The position numbers were made by a program, and so were the translations under genes. Below, piece after piece: positions 47,501 through 59,149 of a stretch of DNA of 64,000 nt. This DNA comes from Gonatopus flavifemur (Eukaryota > Arthropoda > Insecta > Hymenoptera > Dryinidae). The notes under the pieces are model-generated. The model saw only the letters and a program-made list of their open reading frames with translations, did not search any database and had not been told where the DNA came from. Every line of letters starts with the position of its first letter. Position 1 is the first letter of the stretch. The DNA lies in assembly GCA_018340375.1 (NCBI GenBank), contig JAFFJZ010000048.1, forward strand, positions 1,178,001 to 1,242,000. Reading direction: 5' to 3'.

Positions 47501-48790
47501 AGGAATGTTATAAGTTCCACCAGTCAAATTAGAGCAAATTTACAAGCAAATAATGGATTTGGAGGAAGAGGATTAAAAAATGTGACATCCGTGCCCCCGT
47601 TGAGACAAAACATCACACCCGCGCCTGGTAAGAGATCCGCTCCCTCTGGCAATTCAAGTACTCTGCAACCTCCTCCCGGACCACAGAGATCAAATTCGAC
47701 TTTGACTTCCCGTGTGGCTCCCATGGTTGCCGTAGTGCCGGTGATGGATGATGGGAAATTGAAGAACAGAGCTCACAGTCCGGATTCTCCAAAACATTTG
47801 AAAAGACAGAGCAGTTGTCGAGATGGTGAACAGGGTTACGAAAGCGATTATCCTATACAGTACGTATAAAATAAACATGATTTTTCATTTTTCATTAAAT
47901 AATCGTTCAAAAATATCATCTATTGTCACAGAATAAACAATATAAGGCATAGCCCGTCCGATCCAGCATTGAATAGACCAAATTCTGGACAATCGCGATC
48001 AACGTCCTTGAACAGAAACATCGCTACCTCCACTGCGTTAGCGCGAAACATATCTAATCAACAAACGTCTTTCGGAACTAAGAAAACTAATAAAGCTCAA
48101 GTGCCACCGAATCCTAAAATAGACATTCGTGTTCCGCAATTAAGGCCGATGGTTACCGCTAATACCGATAACGACGAATTAGTACCAATGATCGCGGATA
48201 AACCATACGGTTTGGACGTTGAAACTTTCTTGCCTGTAAGTTCATTTCTTTCAATTGCGTTATTAACGATAGTTGAAAAGATTTTTATTCATAATAACAA
48301 CATCCATTTTATTCCAATAGAATAATCATTCAGGACCAACAACGTTAGGATATTCTCAAATGGGGGTTCTAGCTGAAATGTCGGAGGCAGAAGTGTTGAG
48401 CAGTATTATGCGTGGGCACGATACCATGATGGCAGTACTCTCAAGTCGCCGTCGTTCGTTGCAAATCATTTCTTCAATCTGGCAGAAAAAAGATCTCAAG
48501 GTATGAATTTTTCTATATATACTCATTTATTTTATAATCTTTTCTAAAAATTATTTTTTCAGACTGCAGTAGAATCGGCTGTGGAAATGAATGATTTATC
48601 TGTTATCGTAGATTTTTTGGGAATTTTCACTTTGAAACCGTAAGTATTTGTGATGAGAGGAAACAAATCTTTGAAATTCAGTGAAAAAGTGTGTAAATGT
48701 ATGTTAATTTTACAGAACAATGTGGAATTTGGACTTGTGCAATTCTTTATTAGGTCCGATCGGTGATCTTCTACAAAGCAAATACGAAAT
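44593..48790 (+). CDS. KATNB1: Katanin p80 WD40-containing subunit B1, C-terminal end not in view
   Basis: Thirteen exons join in frame: 44593-44626, 44917-45047, 45115-45459, 45521-45711, 45780-45936, 46323-46486, 46771-46892, 47050-47103, 47316-47859, 47932-48235, 48321-48500, 48563-48639, 48716-48790 (2,378 nt, 792 residues and 2 bases). An N-terminal WD40 propeller (residues about 12-300; VNLWAV, LKIWDLE, IKLWDMR, KLWDLKA, VHFWDLE) is followed by a Pro/Ser/Asn-rich linker with a [13 protein letters not shown] tract. The con80 region starts near residue 690 ([30 protein letters not shown]). p80 partners the p60 AAA ATPase that severs microtubules, and con80 binds p60. The last about 90 residues expected for con80 are absent; a GTGAGT donor follows 48,790. 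Confidence 0.95.
46005..46179. mobile_element. hAT-type MITE, copy 2, in KATNB1 intron 5
   Basis: CAGGGTTGGG and TGTCAACCCTG bound 175 bp, flanked by CCTACCCT and TCTACCCT (7 of 8 bases identical). Inverted relative to the copy at 28,268-28,461. Confidence 0.88.
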
Positions 48791-49491
48791 GTGAGTACTC
48801 GTTGGATTGTTTTTGTTTTTTGTTTGAGGGTGATTAGGAACAGAAAGGAAAGGACAAGCGAAAATTGTTATCATAGGTTTTAGAGGAAAAACTTTTATTA
48901 CGCATTATTTAACAAAGAAAACGCTTTAATTATCAAATATCAGATCAAAGTAGTTGTTGAATGAACGAGATACAATTTTAGTATTGACTTTCGTACGAGC
49001 TTTTTGCATCGCAAGAAGTACGAACAAAGAGAGGTGAGAAACAGAGCGCTGAAGTGACTCTTTCGAAAGTCGCGGGAGAATAGACGACAGAATAATATGT
49101 GTTACGTATGAGTGTCGAGTCGGAGGTGGAGTTGCGACCGAAAAGTACCTTATTTTTCTCGTTGATACTCATAAGAAAGCATCATACGGAAAGAGAGGGC
49201 ATAGGAGGCAAGAGAAATCCCCTCGCACACTTCTCCGAAGCGCTAAGTGGAATCTTTCAACATCAAAAGTGCGAACAAGAGGAAAAGTTTTTTATTTATA
49301 TTTCGTTTGGTAAGCTGTACTAAGAAAAAAGTAACATGGTCACAGGAACTATATTCGCATGCTCAAGGATTTATGATTGCAGTGACTTGGAATTTGGTTA
49401 TGATGACGAAAAAAACAAGAAGAAATCGCATGAATGTTGTTGTGGTGGCAGAGCAAGAACTCTATTCTTTATTTCTCTATTTCTAAATATC

Positions 49492-49618
49492 CCCGTACAA
49501 CACCGGACATTTCTACGCCTCTATGTTGCCTCCACGTGGAATCTTCGTTCATTCACGTTCTATCCACGTAGAGTCAACGGAGATGGGACGTAGAAATTAG
49601 TGGATGTGCTGTTAGGGT
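49492..49618. mobile_element. CCCGTACAACACC MITE
   Basis: The ends CCCGTACAACACCGGAC and GTGGATGTGCTGTTAGGG enclose CCACGTGGAATC-type phrases. An inverted relative lies at 56,297-56,442. Confidence 0.7.
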
Positions 49619-49751
49619 TTTTATTCCTAAATAAGTCTTCCTAAATATCTTTATTCTTTTCAATATTGATTAGATATGGATGTTTTTTGTTTCATATATA
49701 AAAGAATAGAGATATCTAGGATTAGTCATATTTGAGAATAGACTTATTTAA

Positions 49752-49956
49752 CCCTTACGAGGTAACGTCGGGTCACTCATGCTTTTTCAAAATCTTCTCC
49801 TCTTGCTAATTCGAAGAGAAGAGTAAGCAGACTATATCCTAAGTAATTGCACACTATGAGGCTTTAAGCTCCCCAAGTATCATCACTTCAGTTCGTAAAC
49901 AGCATTCATAGGTGCCAATCGTATGAGCTATCCAAAATAACGTTACCCCGTAAGGG
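49752..49956. mobile_element. TTAA-flanked MITE, CCCTTACGAGGTAACG ends
   Basis: CCCTTACGAGGTAACGT and ACGTTACCCCGTAAGGG bound 205 bp between TTAA (49,748-49,751) and TTAA (49,957-49,960). Confidence 0.8.
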
Positions 49957-50570
49957 TTAAGAATAGAGATTATTAGGAATAGAGTTATTTGAGAATAAAG
50001 TAATAAAGAATAGAATGCTTGGTCTGTCGTTGTGGCAACTACATACAAAGGGCAGAATCAAAATCGACTATGTGTTCTGGTTACGAAAACCAGATTTTTC
50101 TTGGACTTGTTCGCGGGCTTTCGGCGGATTTGTTATGAATTTCTTCGCATATCATGTGATTCGAAAGTGCATAGGTCACACAAATGTGGAAGATTCATTA
50201 TGATCTTCTGGAGAATCTTGCAGGGTTAGGGGTCAATTGACCCGTAAGTAAATAAGCCTGGAGGTTAATAGACTCGAAAAATCACCACGTGTTACTAACC
50301 AAGCTCTAATCATCATAAAAGTCACTAACTTTTTGTGGGGTTCAATTCTATTTGGATCTTCTTTTTTTCGGTTGAACAGTACTTCGGGTTTATTCACTTA
50401 CGGGCCAATTGACCCAATTTCGATTCCGTTTTCGATTCTTGTTTTGATATACTCTGACAATATGTAGGCGTGTCCAAGTATTCAAATTCCCCGAGTATCT
50501 TCGAGTCCAATCCAATCGAATATCTTCTACTACCCAAAACTTTAGAGATACGTACGAAAATGGAGAAGAT

Positions 50571-51335
50571 GTAAGCATGTTGAGATTTGTGGATGACATA
50601 GCTATGTATATTAGCTACGAGTGGTGCTGAGTTAGAAAATATTCTCAACATTATGAAAACTATTGTATGAATATAAATAAGGACAAAACAAAATTCATGA
50701 TTCGTGCAACAGCGAAAACATCAAGAAGAACGAAAATTAAAATAGATGCAGAGACAATTCAGCAAGTCAAAGAATTTAAATATCTAGGAAGCATATTTAC
50801 AGAAAACGGTAAAAGCGAAAGAGATATAGGAGCAAGAATAGCACAAGGGAAACAGGCTTTCCACCAAAAGAAACAGTTACTATGTTCGAAGAATATTAGC
50901 TCAGCAGTAAGGAAGAAATTCTTGAAGAGTTACGTTTGGAGCACAGCATTATATGGTTGCGAAACTTGGACAATTGGAAAAACGGACCAACGAAGATTTG
51001 AAGCTTTTGAAATGTGGTGTTATAGAAGGATTCTTAGAGTAAAGTGGATAGAGAAAGTAAAAAATGAAGAAGTACTTGAGAAGGTTAATGAAAAAAGAAG
51101 TCTTTTGAGACAGATCGTGAAAAGAAGAAGTAATCTGATAGGACACACATTAAGGCATGATAGCTTATTGAAAACAATATTGGAAGGAAAAATGAATGGT
51201 AAAACTCGAAGACGTCGACCTGGATTAAGTTATATGAAGCAAATTATACAAGATAAGGGTTGTCGTAGATATGCAGAAATTAAGCGGTTAGCGGATAATA
51301 GACAGGGTTGGAGGGTTTCATCAAATCAGACATAA
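50571..51335 (+). pseudogene. Non-LTR retrotransposon (LINE) reverse transcriptase 3' fragment
   Basis: The fragment starts with a degraded palm motif MLRFVDDIA (Asp pair at 50,592-50,597). A TGA and frame changes at about 50,610-50,665 follow, then 222 open codons covering the thumb and C-terminal region: KEFKYLGSIFTENG, ALYGCETWT, RRFEAFEMWCYRRIL, LIGHTLRHD and a Lys/Arg-rich GKTRRRRPG segment. These are standard for insect LINE reverse transcriptases. The 5' part with endonuclease and most of the palm is missing, as expected of 5' truncation. The clade is not assigned. It lies on the KATNB1 sense strand, within its probable long intron. Confidence 0.88.
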
Positions 51336-52461
51336 GACTGTGATTACCTTTCGAGTTCCTCGGAATTTGTCGAGTTACTCGAAATCTTTCGAGTATTTCG
51401 TTGATGTTTTTAGAATTTATTCAAATCATAGTTTCTGCGACATAAGACCTCATAAATCTCTTCGATAATTGGTCAATTACTCGGTAAATCAATGGATATT
51501 TAGAAGTTGTCGAGTACTTGACACAACTAAAAAAAAATCGCTACTCGTAACCCCCAATAATATAACACAACTATGTTATTGGCGGTTTCTGTAAACAAAC
51601 ATTCGCGCATGCGAGTATAGTTCTTCACGTTTATTCTCTGCTCTCACATTTTTCGTCTTTCTATGCTGTTTTCTGGCCCTTAGGGATCTCTAAATTGTTA
51701 TAGTCTTGAAGAATTACCGATTATTCTCAATAAATACGCTCATTCAACACTATTCATGTTTCATAGTAAATTATCATTTTTTTCTGTAGTAAACTATACT
51801 CTTCTATGAAAAATATCAAACAGGGAAGAGTCTTTCAAGAATTCATCAATGAACTCTGTGCTATATGTGTAAATAAAAGTTGACCAAATAAAAGAGTTGC
51901 TCCCTTTTGACCGCAGCATATGCTCATTGTAAAAAATATATTTAAATTTACTATTACTATTTATTAGTCACGTTACCAAAATGCATTGATGATTCGCATT
52001 TAAAATAATGATGTAAGAGTAAACTCAGACAGCACAAAAGTTCTGAAAGAGCTCATAATGAATACAATGTGTTCATGAAGAACTCTTTGAGTATTCTTGT
52101 GCTACCTGGGAATGCTCATCACACGAAGAGAATCGGAACTTGAAAATATGATAATTTTAATAAAAATTTAACACTTCGTCTTCATTTTTCAATAAACGAA
52201 AACCTGTGAGGTTCAAAAAATGAATTTCTCTTGAAAATATGCAATATTGTGTATACGAAGTGGAGTAAACGCGGTTAAAATTCAAAATGCTGAGCAGCCA
52301 AATTTTTCTATGCTCTTGATAAAACTCAACGTGAGGGGTTTGAAATTTCAATCGTATCTGTTACTTTGTGTACAGAATTCGTAATATTTTGTATTTTCAT
52401 GTCAAAATCAATTCCCTAAACCCCGTCGTTTCTGGTTTATTGAAAAACTAGGAATATTTTA
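51336..52461. other. Gene-free stretch
   Basis: No coding region is supported. A small MITE at 52,024-52,110 is listed separately; the rest shows nothing I can name. Confidence 0.4.
52024..52110. mobile_element. Short CAGACAGCACAAAAG MITE
   Basis: CTCAGACAGCACAAAAGTTC and TATTCTTGTGCTACCTGGG enclose 87 bp, flanked by AA on both sides. Confidence 0.7.
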
Positions 52462-53745
52462 TTAGGGATATAACTTTGCTTCCGCCGTTTTTTTCTGAAA
52501 TTCAAGGCTTTATTGTAAAAAACTGGTTATACATTTATGATTCAAAGTATTGTCCATCGTTGGCCACTACTTTCTCCCATCTTTCGGGCAGCATATGAAT
52601 CCCGCGTTAAAAAAACTGGTCATCTTTTGAAGCGATTCACGAATCGATCCAATTTTTTACTCCTTCATAAGACCGGAAGTGCTGGTCAGCTAGGCCGTGT
52701 GCCATTGATCGAAACGAGTGATAGTCCGAGGGAGCAACGTCTGGAGAATACGGTGGGTGGGGTAGGACTCCCCATTTCAAAGTTTCCAAGTATGTCTTGA
52801 CCACTTTCGCAACATGAGGTCGAGCATTGTCATGCTGTAAAATCACTTTATCATGTCTCTCGTTGTATTGCGGCCGTTTGTCTTTCAATGCTCGGCTCAA
52901 ACGCATTAATTGCGTTCGATGACGATCGCCCGTGATTGCTTCAGTCGATTTTAACAACTCATAATACACTACGCCGAGCTGGTCCCACCAAATATTGAGC
53001 ATAACCTTGGAACCGTGAATCTTCGGTTTGGCCGTCGACGTGGAAGCATGGCCGGGATATCCCCATGATTTTCTGCGCTTGGGATTGTCGTAATGAACCC
53101 ATTTTTCGTCCCCAGTCACAATTCGATGCAGAAATCCCTTCCGTCTTTGCCTTGCAAGCAGCTGTTCACAAACACACAAACGCCGTTCAACATCTCTCGG
53201 CTTCAACTCGTACGGCACCCAATTTCCTTGTTTCTGAATCATTCCCATGACTTTCAGGCGTTTTGAAATGGCTGGTTGCATCACTCCCAATGATCCTGCC
53301 AATTCTTGTTGCATTTGACACGAGTCTTGATCAAGTAATGCCTCCAATTTTGCATCTTCGAAAACCTCTCTTTCACCGCCATGCTGGTCTTCGACGTTAA
53401 AATCACCGTTCTTGAAGCGTTGAAACCACTCTCGGCATGTTCTTTCATTAATAGCGGCCTCACCATAGGTATTTGAGAGCATTCGATGAGCCTCAGCCGC
53501 AGATTTCTTCATATTAAAGCAGAAAATTAAAACCTCCCGCAAATGACGAGAATTTGGCTCGTAAGCTGACATATTTAATCGAGAATAACTTCATGATGCA
53601 GACACAAATCGACTAATATTTCGATGGCGTTATGTTTACAAATACCTAAGCTTATTGTATGACATCTATGATCTATTTATTTCAACTACCACTTACCGCT
53701 ACAGCCATCTATTGCAAAACGGCGGAAGCAAAGTTATACACCTAA
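52462..53745 (-). mobile_element. mariner element 3, complete but dead
   Basis: The inverted ends share TATAACTTTGCTTCCGCCGTTTT after a TTAGG(GA/TG) start and are flanked by TA (52,460-52,461; 53,746-53,747). The length is 1,284 bp. Confidence 0.93.
52535..53572 (-). pseudogene. mariner transposase with two premature stops
   Basis: The reading frame from the ATG at 53,572 to the natural stop at 52,535-52,537 would be 345 residues. The first 311 codons are open and hold TGDEKWVHY, QHDNARPHV and SPDVAPSDYHSF (D34D). Two in-frame stops follow: TGA at 52,637-52,639 (a Trp position in relatives) and TAA at 52,607-52,609. The last 30 codons remain alignable (LPERWEKVV). It belongs to the TGDEKW-type mariners, near mauritiana/mellifera; I cannot settle the subfamily. 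Confidence 0.92.
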
Positions 53746-53851
53746 TAAAACAGTCGAATGTTTGATTTGAAATATCAAACATATCATATCTTATTTTGAG
53801 ACATATCTTCGACGGCAATTTTTGCAGTGTTGGGTAAATGGTGATATACTT

Positions 53852-54180
53852 GTTCAATAAATCTGAATAGTACTAAACTTTCAGCGATGTTTCACGAAAT
53901 TTCGAGAAGGATTACTGAAAGTTTGCTTTAGATTCCTCAGTGCCCTTCAATCGTTATTATATAATACAATATTCACGACCAAATTTGCTGTGTATCACTC
54001 AATTACTAACCGTTTAGGAATTGAGTGACGCACAGGGAATTTGGTCGTGAATATTGTATTATATAATAATGGTTGTAGAACACTGAGTAATGTAAAGCAA
54101 AATTTCAGTAATGTTTCTTGAAATCTCACGAAACATCGCTGAAAGTTCAGTAATATTCAGATTTATCGATCAAATATAAT
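53852..54180. repeat. Foldback repeat
   Basis: AACTTTCAGCGATGTTTC near 53,878 pairs with GAAACATCGCTGAAAGTT near 54,131, and AATATTCACGACCAAATT with its complement around a centre at about 54,007. A CTCTCAGTG end follows at 54,213, of the CACTGAGAG kind. Confidence 0.7.
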
Positions 54181-54641
54181 ATTATTCACTGAACCTCTAA
54201 ATTGCTCTTCTCTCAGTGTGACAAAATGACTAATTTCGCGTCCATCATATTGGATCCGCCATCTTGAATTTGTTTCTTGACGTTAGATTTGGATTCCTCA
54301 CCCTCGAACACCCCTAGAACCCAAGTTTTATAATAATCCATCGATTCAAGCCAAAATAACGAATATCCAAAGACTGTGGAGAAAGTGACTTTTATATATA
54401 TACAGGGTGTCCCAGAATTTGCGGACCGGATTCCACAGGTATATTCTGCAGCCAAAATGTAAAAATTTTTTCGACGCTTAGTTTTGGAGATATGAGCATT
54501 TTTAGATTTTTTTTCAAATCCAAATCATTCTAAAACACTGTATGCTACATACTTGAGCTTAACACCATTCGCTAAGTTGGAAAACACCGGATCTGTGGAA
54601 AAAAATTAAACTATTTTATCGTCGATAGTTCCGGAGCTAGA

Positions 54642-54810
54642 CCCAGTGAACATTTTTCCCCTCAACATTTCAAACATTCATTATATTCTCTGAATAATAT
54701 TAGAAAGTCATCTGAAAGCTTTCCGAAATCGACGCATTAGAGAACCTCCTGATATCATTTAGAGAACATAATGAATGTTTGAAATGTTGAGGGGAAAAAT
54801 GTTCACTGGG
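54642..54810. mobile_element. CCCAGTGAACATT palindromic MITE
   Basis: CCCAGTGAACATTTTTCCCC and its exact complement bound 169 bp, flanked by GA on both sides (54,640-54,641; 54,811-54,812). It interrupts an older repeat that begins CAGGGTGTCCCAGAATTTG at about 54,404. Confidence 0.85.
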
Positions 54811-56247
54811 GAGCGATTTGAAGCTAAAAAATTTCAAATCGCTCATTCAAAAGTCTACGGCCATCTAATTCTACTCCATTCGAGTCTCTATTATGAAACT
54901 TTGGTATTTCATCAATATTTACATCGTCAGCTCCTGTAACAAAGTCTTCAAAGCTGTTCAATAGTTTCATTGTTTCGTTTTCAAATCTAGTATCCAACGA
55001 CATCATAACTTCATCAATGATTTCATAATATATTTTTCGGTATTAATCTTGTGCAGTTGAAAATACATGAACACTATTAGAATTGGAGTCTATGCGCTTG
55101 GAAATTTCTCGTGGACAATTTGAAATAGGTTCTTCTACACCAATGATTTCAGCACTTTGCTTGATTCCATTTCATATTTCATCAAATTTTTCCTCATTCC
55201 TCATGTACTGAATATTATTTTTTACAACATAAACCCTCGCATGGGATTCATCAACACAGAGCTCTTTTTTTGGAAGTTCTGAAGAATCAAGTTTTCGATC
55301 GGCAGACTTTTCATCAAAATAATTAAAAGTAGTTGCGTAATTTTAAAAAATAGATTTCAAAGATTTAATTCGCATGGTCCACCTGAAGTATCAAATAAGA
55401 CTTCTTCATTCGGTATGTATAAAATCGAAACATTTAGAAAACGGTTACCCAAAATTTTAGGAATAAAAAGAATAATTCGAATCCAGAATATTCCATGTTA
55501 GAATTCTGTTTACAAACAAACAAATGCAACCTACCTCGTTGGACCAAACGCAAATAATAAAGGAGTGTTTTCTGATTTAATTTCTTTAAATTCGTGTAGC
55601 CGTTGGGGAGAATCGCGTATGAAATTAATAAGATATTTTATAGCTCCAATGACATTACGCACAGATGTCAGATCTTCTAGTGAATCTTACACGATTAAGC
55701 TCAAACAGTGTGCAGAACGATGAACAAACAAAGCTCGTGGTTCAACTTCTCGGATACGAGCTTGTAGACCTGTAATTCTTCCACTCTCATTACTCGCTCT
55801 ATCATAGCCCCTAGTAGAAATTTTCTCTAGCAAATGATGAGGCACTGATCAGTCTTCCATTTTACTGATCAGCAAACTTACAAGTTTCCGACAAGGGATG
55901 TAACGCTCTGACTAATGGAAAACTGAGCAGATATGAGCGAGTAACTGATGAAGCACTGATCGGTAGTTGATGATATATTTGTGAGTAATTAACGAAGCAT
56001 TTATTACCCACAAAAATGCAGGTTATATCGATGAAGATGTGGAATTATGATAATAAATTGATGATTTTTCACTCAAATAATAATTTGTTTTTGTTCAAGA
56101 TGTTTCCAAGGATTAAAAAGTAAATTTTCAGCAAAAACCCGTAGGAAAAAAATTCCTAGACTTCTTCTTAGATAGAATCTAGGAGTGTTTTGCCAAGGAC
56201 GTGTATGGTGTTTCAACCTCAATCATGAGATAATATTCAAGTTACAA

Positions 56248-56685
56248 CCCTGGTGGAAAAACTTTTGTTGAATTTCATTCTCAATTTGGACACTTTCCCT
56301 AACAGCACATCCACCGATTTCCACGTCGCATCTCCGTGGATTCCACGTTGATAAATGGTGGATGTGGATACAAGGTGGATCAACGAAGATACTACGTAGA
56401 TGCTACGTAGAGGCAACGTCGAAATGTCCGGTGCTGTACGGGTTTGTTTATTGAAAATTGACAAAAATCCACGAATCTTCACAAAAATCAAAGAAAATTG
56501 GCAAAGTTTTGTGAATTTGATTTAATTTCAACGTAATTTCTTGAAATTCGTCGTTTCTTATTGGTTTTTCATGAAAAGAGAGTCCAATTTGTGAGTGAAA
56601 TTCAACATAGGATTCAAGGAAATTCAGTAACGTGTAACAAAATTTGATTGAATTCAACCAAATTGAAAAAATTTTCCCACCAGGG
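56248..56685. mobile_element. CCCTGGTGGAAAA element nested in the foldback
   Basis: CCCTGGTGGAAAAAC and TTTTCCCACCAGGG are flanked by AA (56,246-56,247; 56,686-56,687). The interior has GAATTTCATT/AAATTCA phrases and holds another insertion. Confidence 0.85.
56297..56442. mobile_element. CCCTAACAGCACATCC MITE nested in the previous one
   Basis: CCCTAACAGCACATCC and TCCGGTGCTGTACGGG bound 146 bp, flanked by TT (56,295-56,296; 56,443-56,444). Inverted relative of 49,492-49,618. Confidence 0.85.
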
Positions 56686-57545
56686 AATACTTACTCATAA
56701 TAAATAACAAAAGTATATTATTTCACAACAAGAAACAGTATATACACATTACATCCCATGTTCTTTTATACCATAACCTTACAAAATCTAATAATGTCCA
56801 AGGTAGCTTTGTCATGTGCATATAATTTTTATAATTATTGAGATTAGGTTCCATTGATTTGATACAGCAAAACCAGGATAAAATGATTCAAATCAATTTA
56901 ATTCAATTTTTTTGAAATACTTCGAATTTTGGTCAAGACATCCCAGTGAACACTTATGAGAGGAAGAGTTCTTTAAGAGGTCTTTTGAGAGAGCTCTGTC
57001 AATGTTATCATATTGATATCTGAATGGTATCATTTTTCTGAGATCTCTGAAAAAAATCCTCTTAAAGAGTTCGTTTAGATAACATTCTGGCAATCTCTTA
57101 TTTTCCTCAGACATCGACGCATCTGATAACATTCTGATATCTTTATGTTAACCTTCTGAAAGATCTATCTGACCTTTGACACATATTGAGGAGATCTTTA
57201 AGAGCTCCGGATGACAATATATTGTTTACTGGGATATATCTAAGATAGTTGTACTTTTTCAATTGGAATGTATCACTTCAATATGTTCTTTAAACCGAAT
57301 ATTTTTTATAAACATTCACACTAATAATGTTCCTTGTGAATAAAGGCAATAACTTGTCAGAATTTAATCAGTTTTATATGAATTTTAATCATCATATTTG
57401 TCAAATCAGTTCCCAATAAGTTAGTGATCAGTTTTTCCTCATCAGTGCCTCGTCAGTAATAGGGAAACTGATTATATTTCTACTAGGGGCATTGTCCTCT
57501 CAAGTTTTGTTTATGATTTTTCCAAAAACTGATAGGAAAAACGCT

Positions 57546-58346
57546 TATTTTACCAGAAAAAAAAATATTTTTTCTCGTGGATTCCGAGCCACGGAATTCC
57601 ATGGCTGTACCAAAGTAAGCTCTGGTTTCTCCAGGGCTACCAGGGCGGTAATGATGCCCCTGACATTATGTTTATTCGACGAATTCGGTTCCTACCATCC
57701 CAGCAAACACGAATGCAGGCCATTCAAAGGACCATTGACGGCCCTTCGTCGGCATCGCAGGACCATCAGCGGCCCATTGAAACGCCAGTAATCATTGTTT
57801 GTAGGGATTGTGAGTGTTTAGGAATCGAGAATCGGGATCCGCCCATCGCTACAGTGCTTTAAAATATTCTGCAAAAATGTCACTCTTGCAGCTATGACAT
57901 TAGTTCTACTGGAAAACTTGTTCACGGCAGCAAAGAAAATTCAGTTCTATCAACAATTTTTGGTAATTTTGTTGTAAATTCAGAACAGTGAAATCTCGCT
58001 GGTTGCAATGACAAGTCGTTACTGTAAAATAGTTTATGCATATAAACTGTCGAATCAGTGAATATCACCTGATTTTGATGTTTCTGAAGTTTGAATCGTT
58101 TATAGAAACGAAACGGGAATTCAAACTTACAAATCTGATGGATCATCGGTGTGCATGTTTTCGAATCAATTCCTTGCAACAGAAAATATCATTTGATAAA
58201 TAATATGCAGTATACTGCAAGAATTGGGGTCTTCGACAGTTGAGTAGTTCGTTATTCGATGACCAATTCGTTTCAATAAACGATTCAAACTTCAACAACA
58301 TTGATTTTGGTAGTGTACCGTCATTTATTCGAACGGTGAGAAGTTT
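57546..58346. other. Gene-free stretch
   Basis: No supported gene. Positions 57,600-57,800 are GC-richer than the surroundings, with a 99-codon open frame lacking any recognisable motif. Confidence 0.4.
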
Positions 58347-58351
58347 CCCTG

Positions 58352-58727
58352 CACTGAGAGAAAGTTGGGACAACTAAATGTTAGTTACCGCAACTAGATT
58401 TTTATTTACGCTAGCTAGACTCTAGTTGGGGTAAATAACAGGCTAGCTGTCTGAAATATGAGTGAAATACCCTAGCAGAAATCACTCTAGTAATTCTATA
58501 GGCCTTGCGAGGCCTCGCCAGGCCCTTGTGAGGGACTCGCAAGGCCTCGTGAGGCCTTGTAATCGCCTCAAGAACGACTGGAGTGATTTCTACTGGGGAT
58601 AGTTTATTCAATGGGAATAAAAAATATAGTTGTGACAAATAAAATTTAGCTGGCACAACTAAATTTTTATTCACAGTGACTAAATTTACTAGCTGTAGAA
58701 TATTTGAATAGACCCTTTCTCTCAGTG
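58352..58727. mobile_element. MITE with CACTGAGAGAAAG ends
   Basis: CACTGAGAGAAAGTTG and CCTTTCTCTCAGTG are flanked by TG on both sides. ACTAAATTT/TAGTTG phrases are mirrored along its length. It carries a smaller element in its middle. Confidence 0.85.
58470..58598. mobile_element. CCCTAGCAGAAATCACTC MITE nested inside
   Basis: CCCTAGCAGAAATCACTC and GAGTGATTTCTACTGGGG bound 129 bp whose middle repeats AGGCCT(T/C)G(C/T)(G/C)AGG. The flanks are ATA on both sides. The ends match the CCC-x-AGTAGAAAT foldbacks, so this may be a short member of that family. Confidence 0.8.
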
Positions 58728-58997
58728 TGGTGGAAAAATTTCGTTGAATTTTGTTGAATTTCGTTCACCTCTGGCACATTCGGTTTTAATTGAGAATTAG
58801 CAACATTTAACTCAATTCAACAAAATTTCGGTAAAATTCAATAATTGTCCACAAAATTCAATAACTTTCAGTGGAATTTGTTGACTTCTATTGCAGTTTA
58901 TTCGTTGAAGTTTAAGGATTCTTTTTGAATTTGATTGAAATATTGCTGTGTCAAAAGTGAACAAAATTTTTCCGCCAGGGTTCACTTGTGTTATCTA

Positions 58998-59147
58998 CAC
59001 TGTAAAAAGAAAGTCTTAAACTCAGCGCATTTCATGGCTGAATCTATCATGCAAACAAATTAAGCCGAAAAAATAATCACCCACACAATGGAAAAAGCAT
59101 TGTCTGAAATTAAGATGCAAACAGATTAAGACTTTCTTTTTACAGGG
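58998..59147. mobile_element. 150-bp MITE, CACTGTAAAAAGAAAG family, copy 2
   Basis: Same length and sequence type as 5,443-5,592, inverted, flanked by TA (58,996-58,997; 59,148-59,149). Confidence 0.88.
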
Positions 59148-59149
59148 TA

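Larger units (their letters stand above)
48791..50570. other. Intron-like stretch after KATNB1 exon 13
   Basis: No exon was recognised. It holds three MITE-like units: 49,492-49,618 (CCCGTACAACACCGG to GTGCTGTTAGGG), 49,752-49,956 (listed) and 50,230-50,415 (GGTCAATTGACCCGTAAG and its mirror image). Confidence 0.5.
55809..57488. mobile_element. 1.7-kb foldback element, CCCTAGTAGAAAT ends
   Basis: CCCTAGTAGAAATTTTC and ATATTTCTACTAGGG are flanked by GC on both sides (55,807-55,808; 57,489-57,490). Subterminal CACTGATCAGT/ACTGATGA phrases are mirrored. Removing it with one GC restores the hAT frame (GQC-YDRAS). The ends closely resemble those of the foldback at 9,819-12,382. It contains two further nested elements. 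Confidence 0.88.
54824..57545 (-). pseudogene. hAT-type transposase (ZMYM1-like), broken
   Basis: The minus strand carries LRGQC, then (after a foldback insertion) YDRASNESGRITGLQARIRE, EPRALFVH, a stop in place of the residue after SLIV, DSLEDLTSVRNVIGAIKYLINFIRD and SPQRLHEF. After further frame breaks comes FENETMKLLNSFEDFV near 54,950. This order matches the catalytic region of hAT/zinc-finger-MYM-like proteins. The N-terminal and dimerisation regions are not recognisable. The second half needs several frame changes. Confidence 0.75.
58347..58980. mobile_element. CCCTGGTGGAAAAA element split by a MITE
   Basis: The left end CCCTG (58,347) is continued by GTGGAAAAATTTCG after the MITE at 58,352-58,727. 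The right end TTTTCCGCCAGGG ends at 58,980. The flanks are TT on both sides (58,345-58,346; 58,981-58,982). Confidence 0.85.

Noticed and set aside
48978..49593. Several 60-85 codon frames after KATNB1 exon 13
   Set aside because: They overlap each other on both strands, overlap a MITE and lack con80 similarity.
57492..57862. Two overlapping open frames in a GC-richer patch
   Set aside because: No domain; part of repeat debris after the hAT relic.
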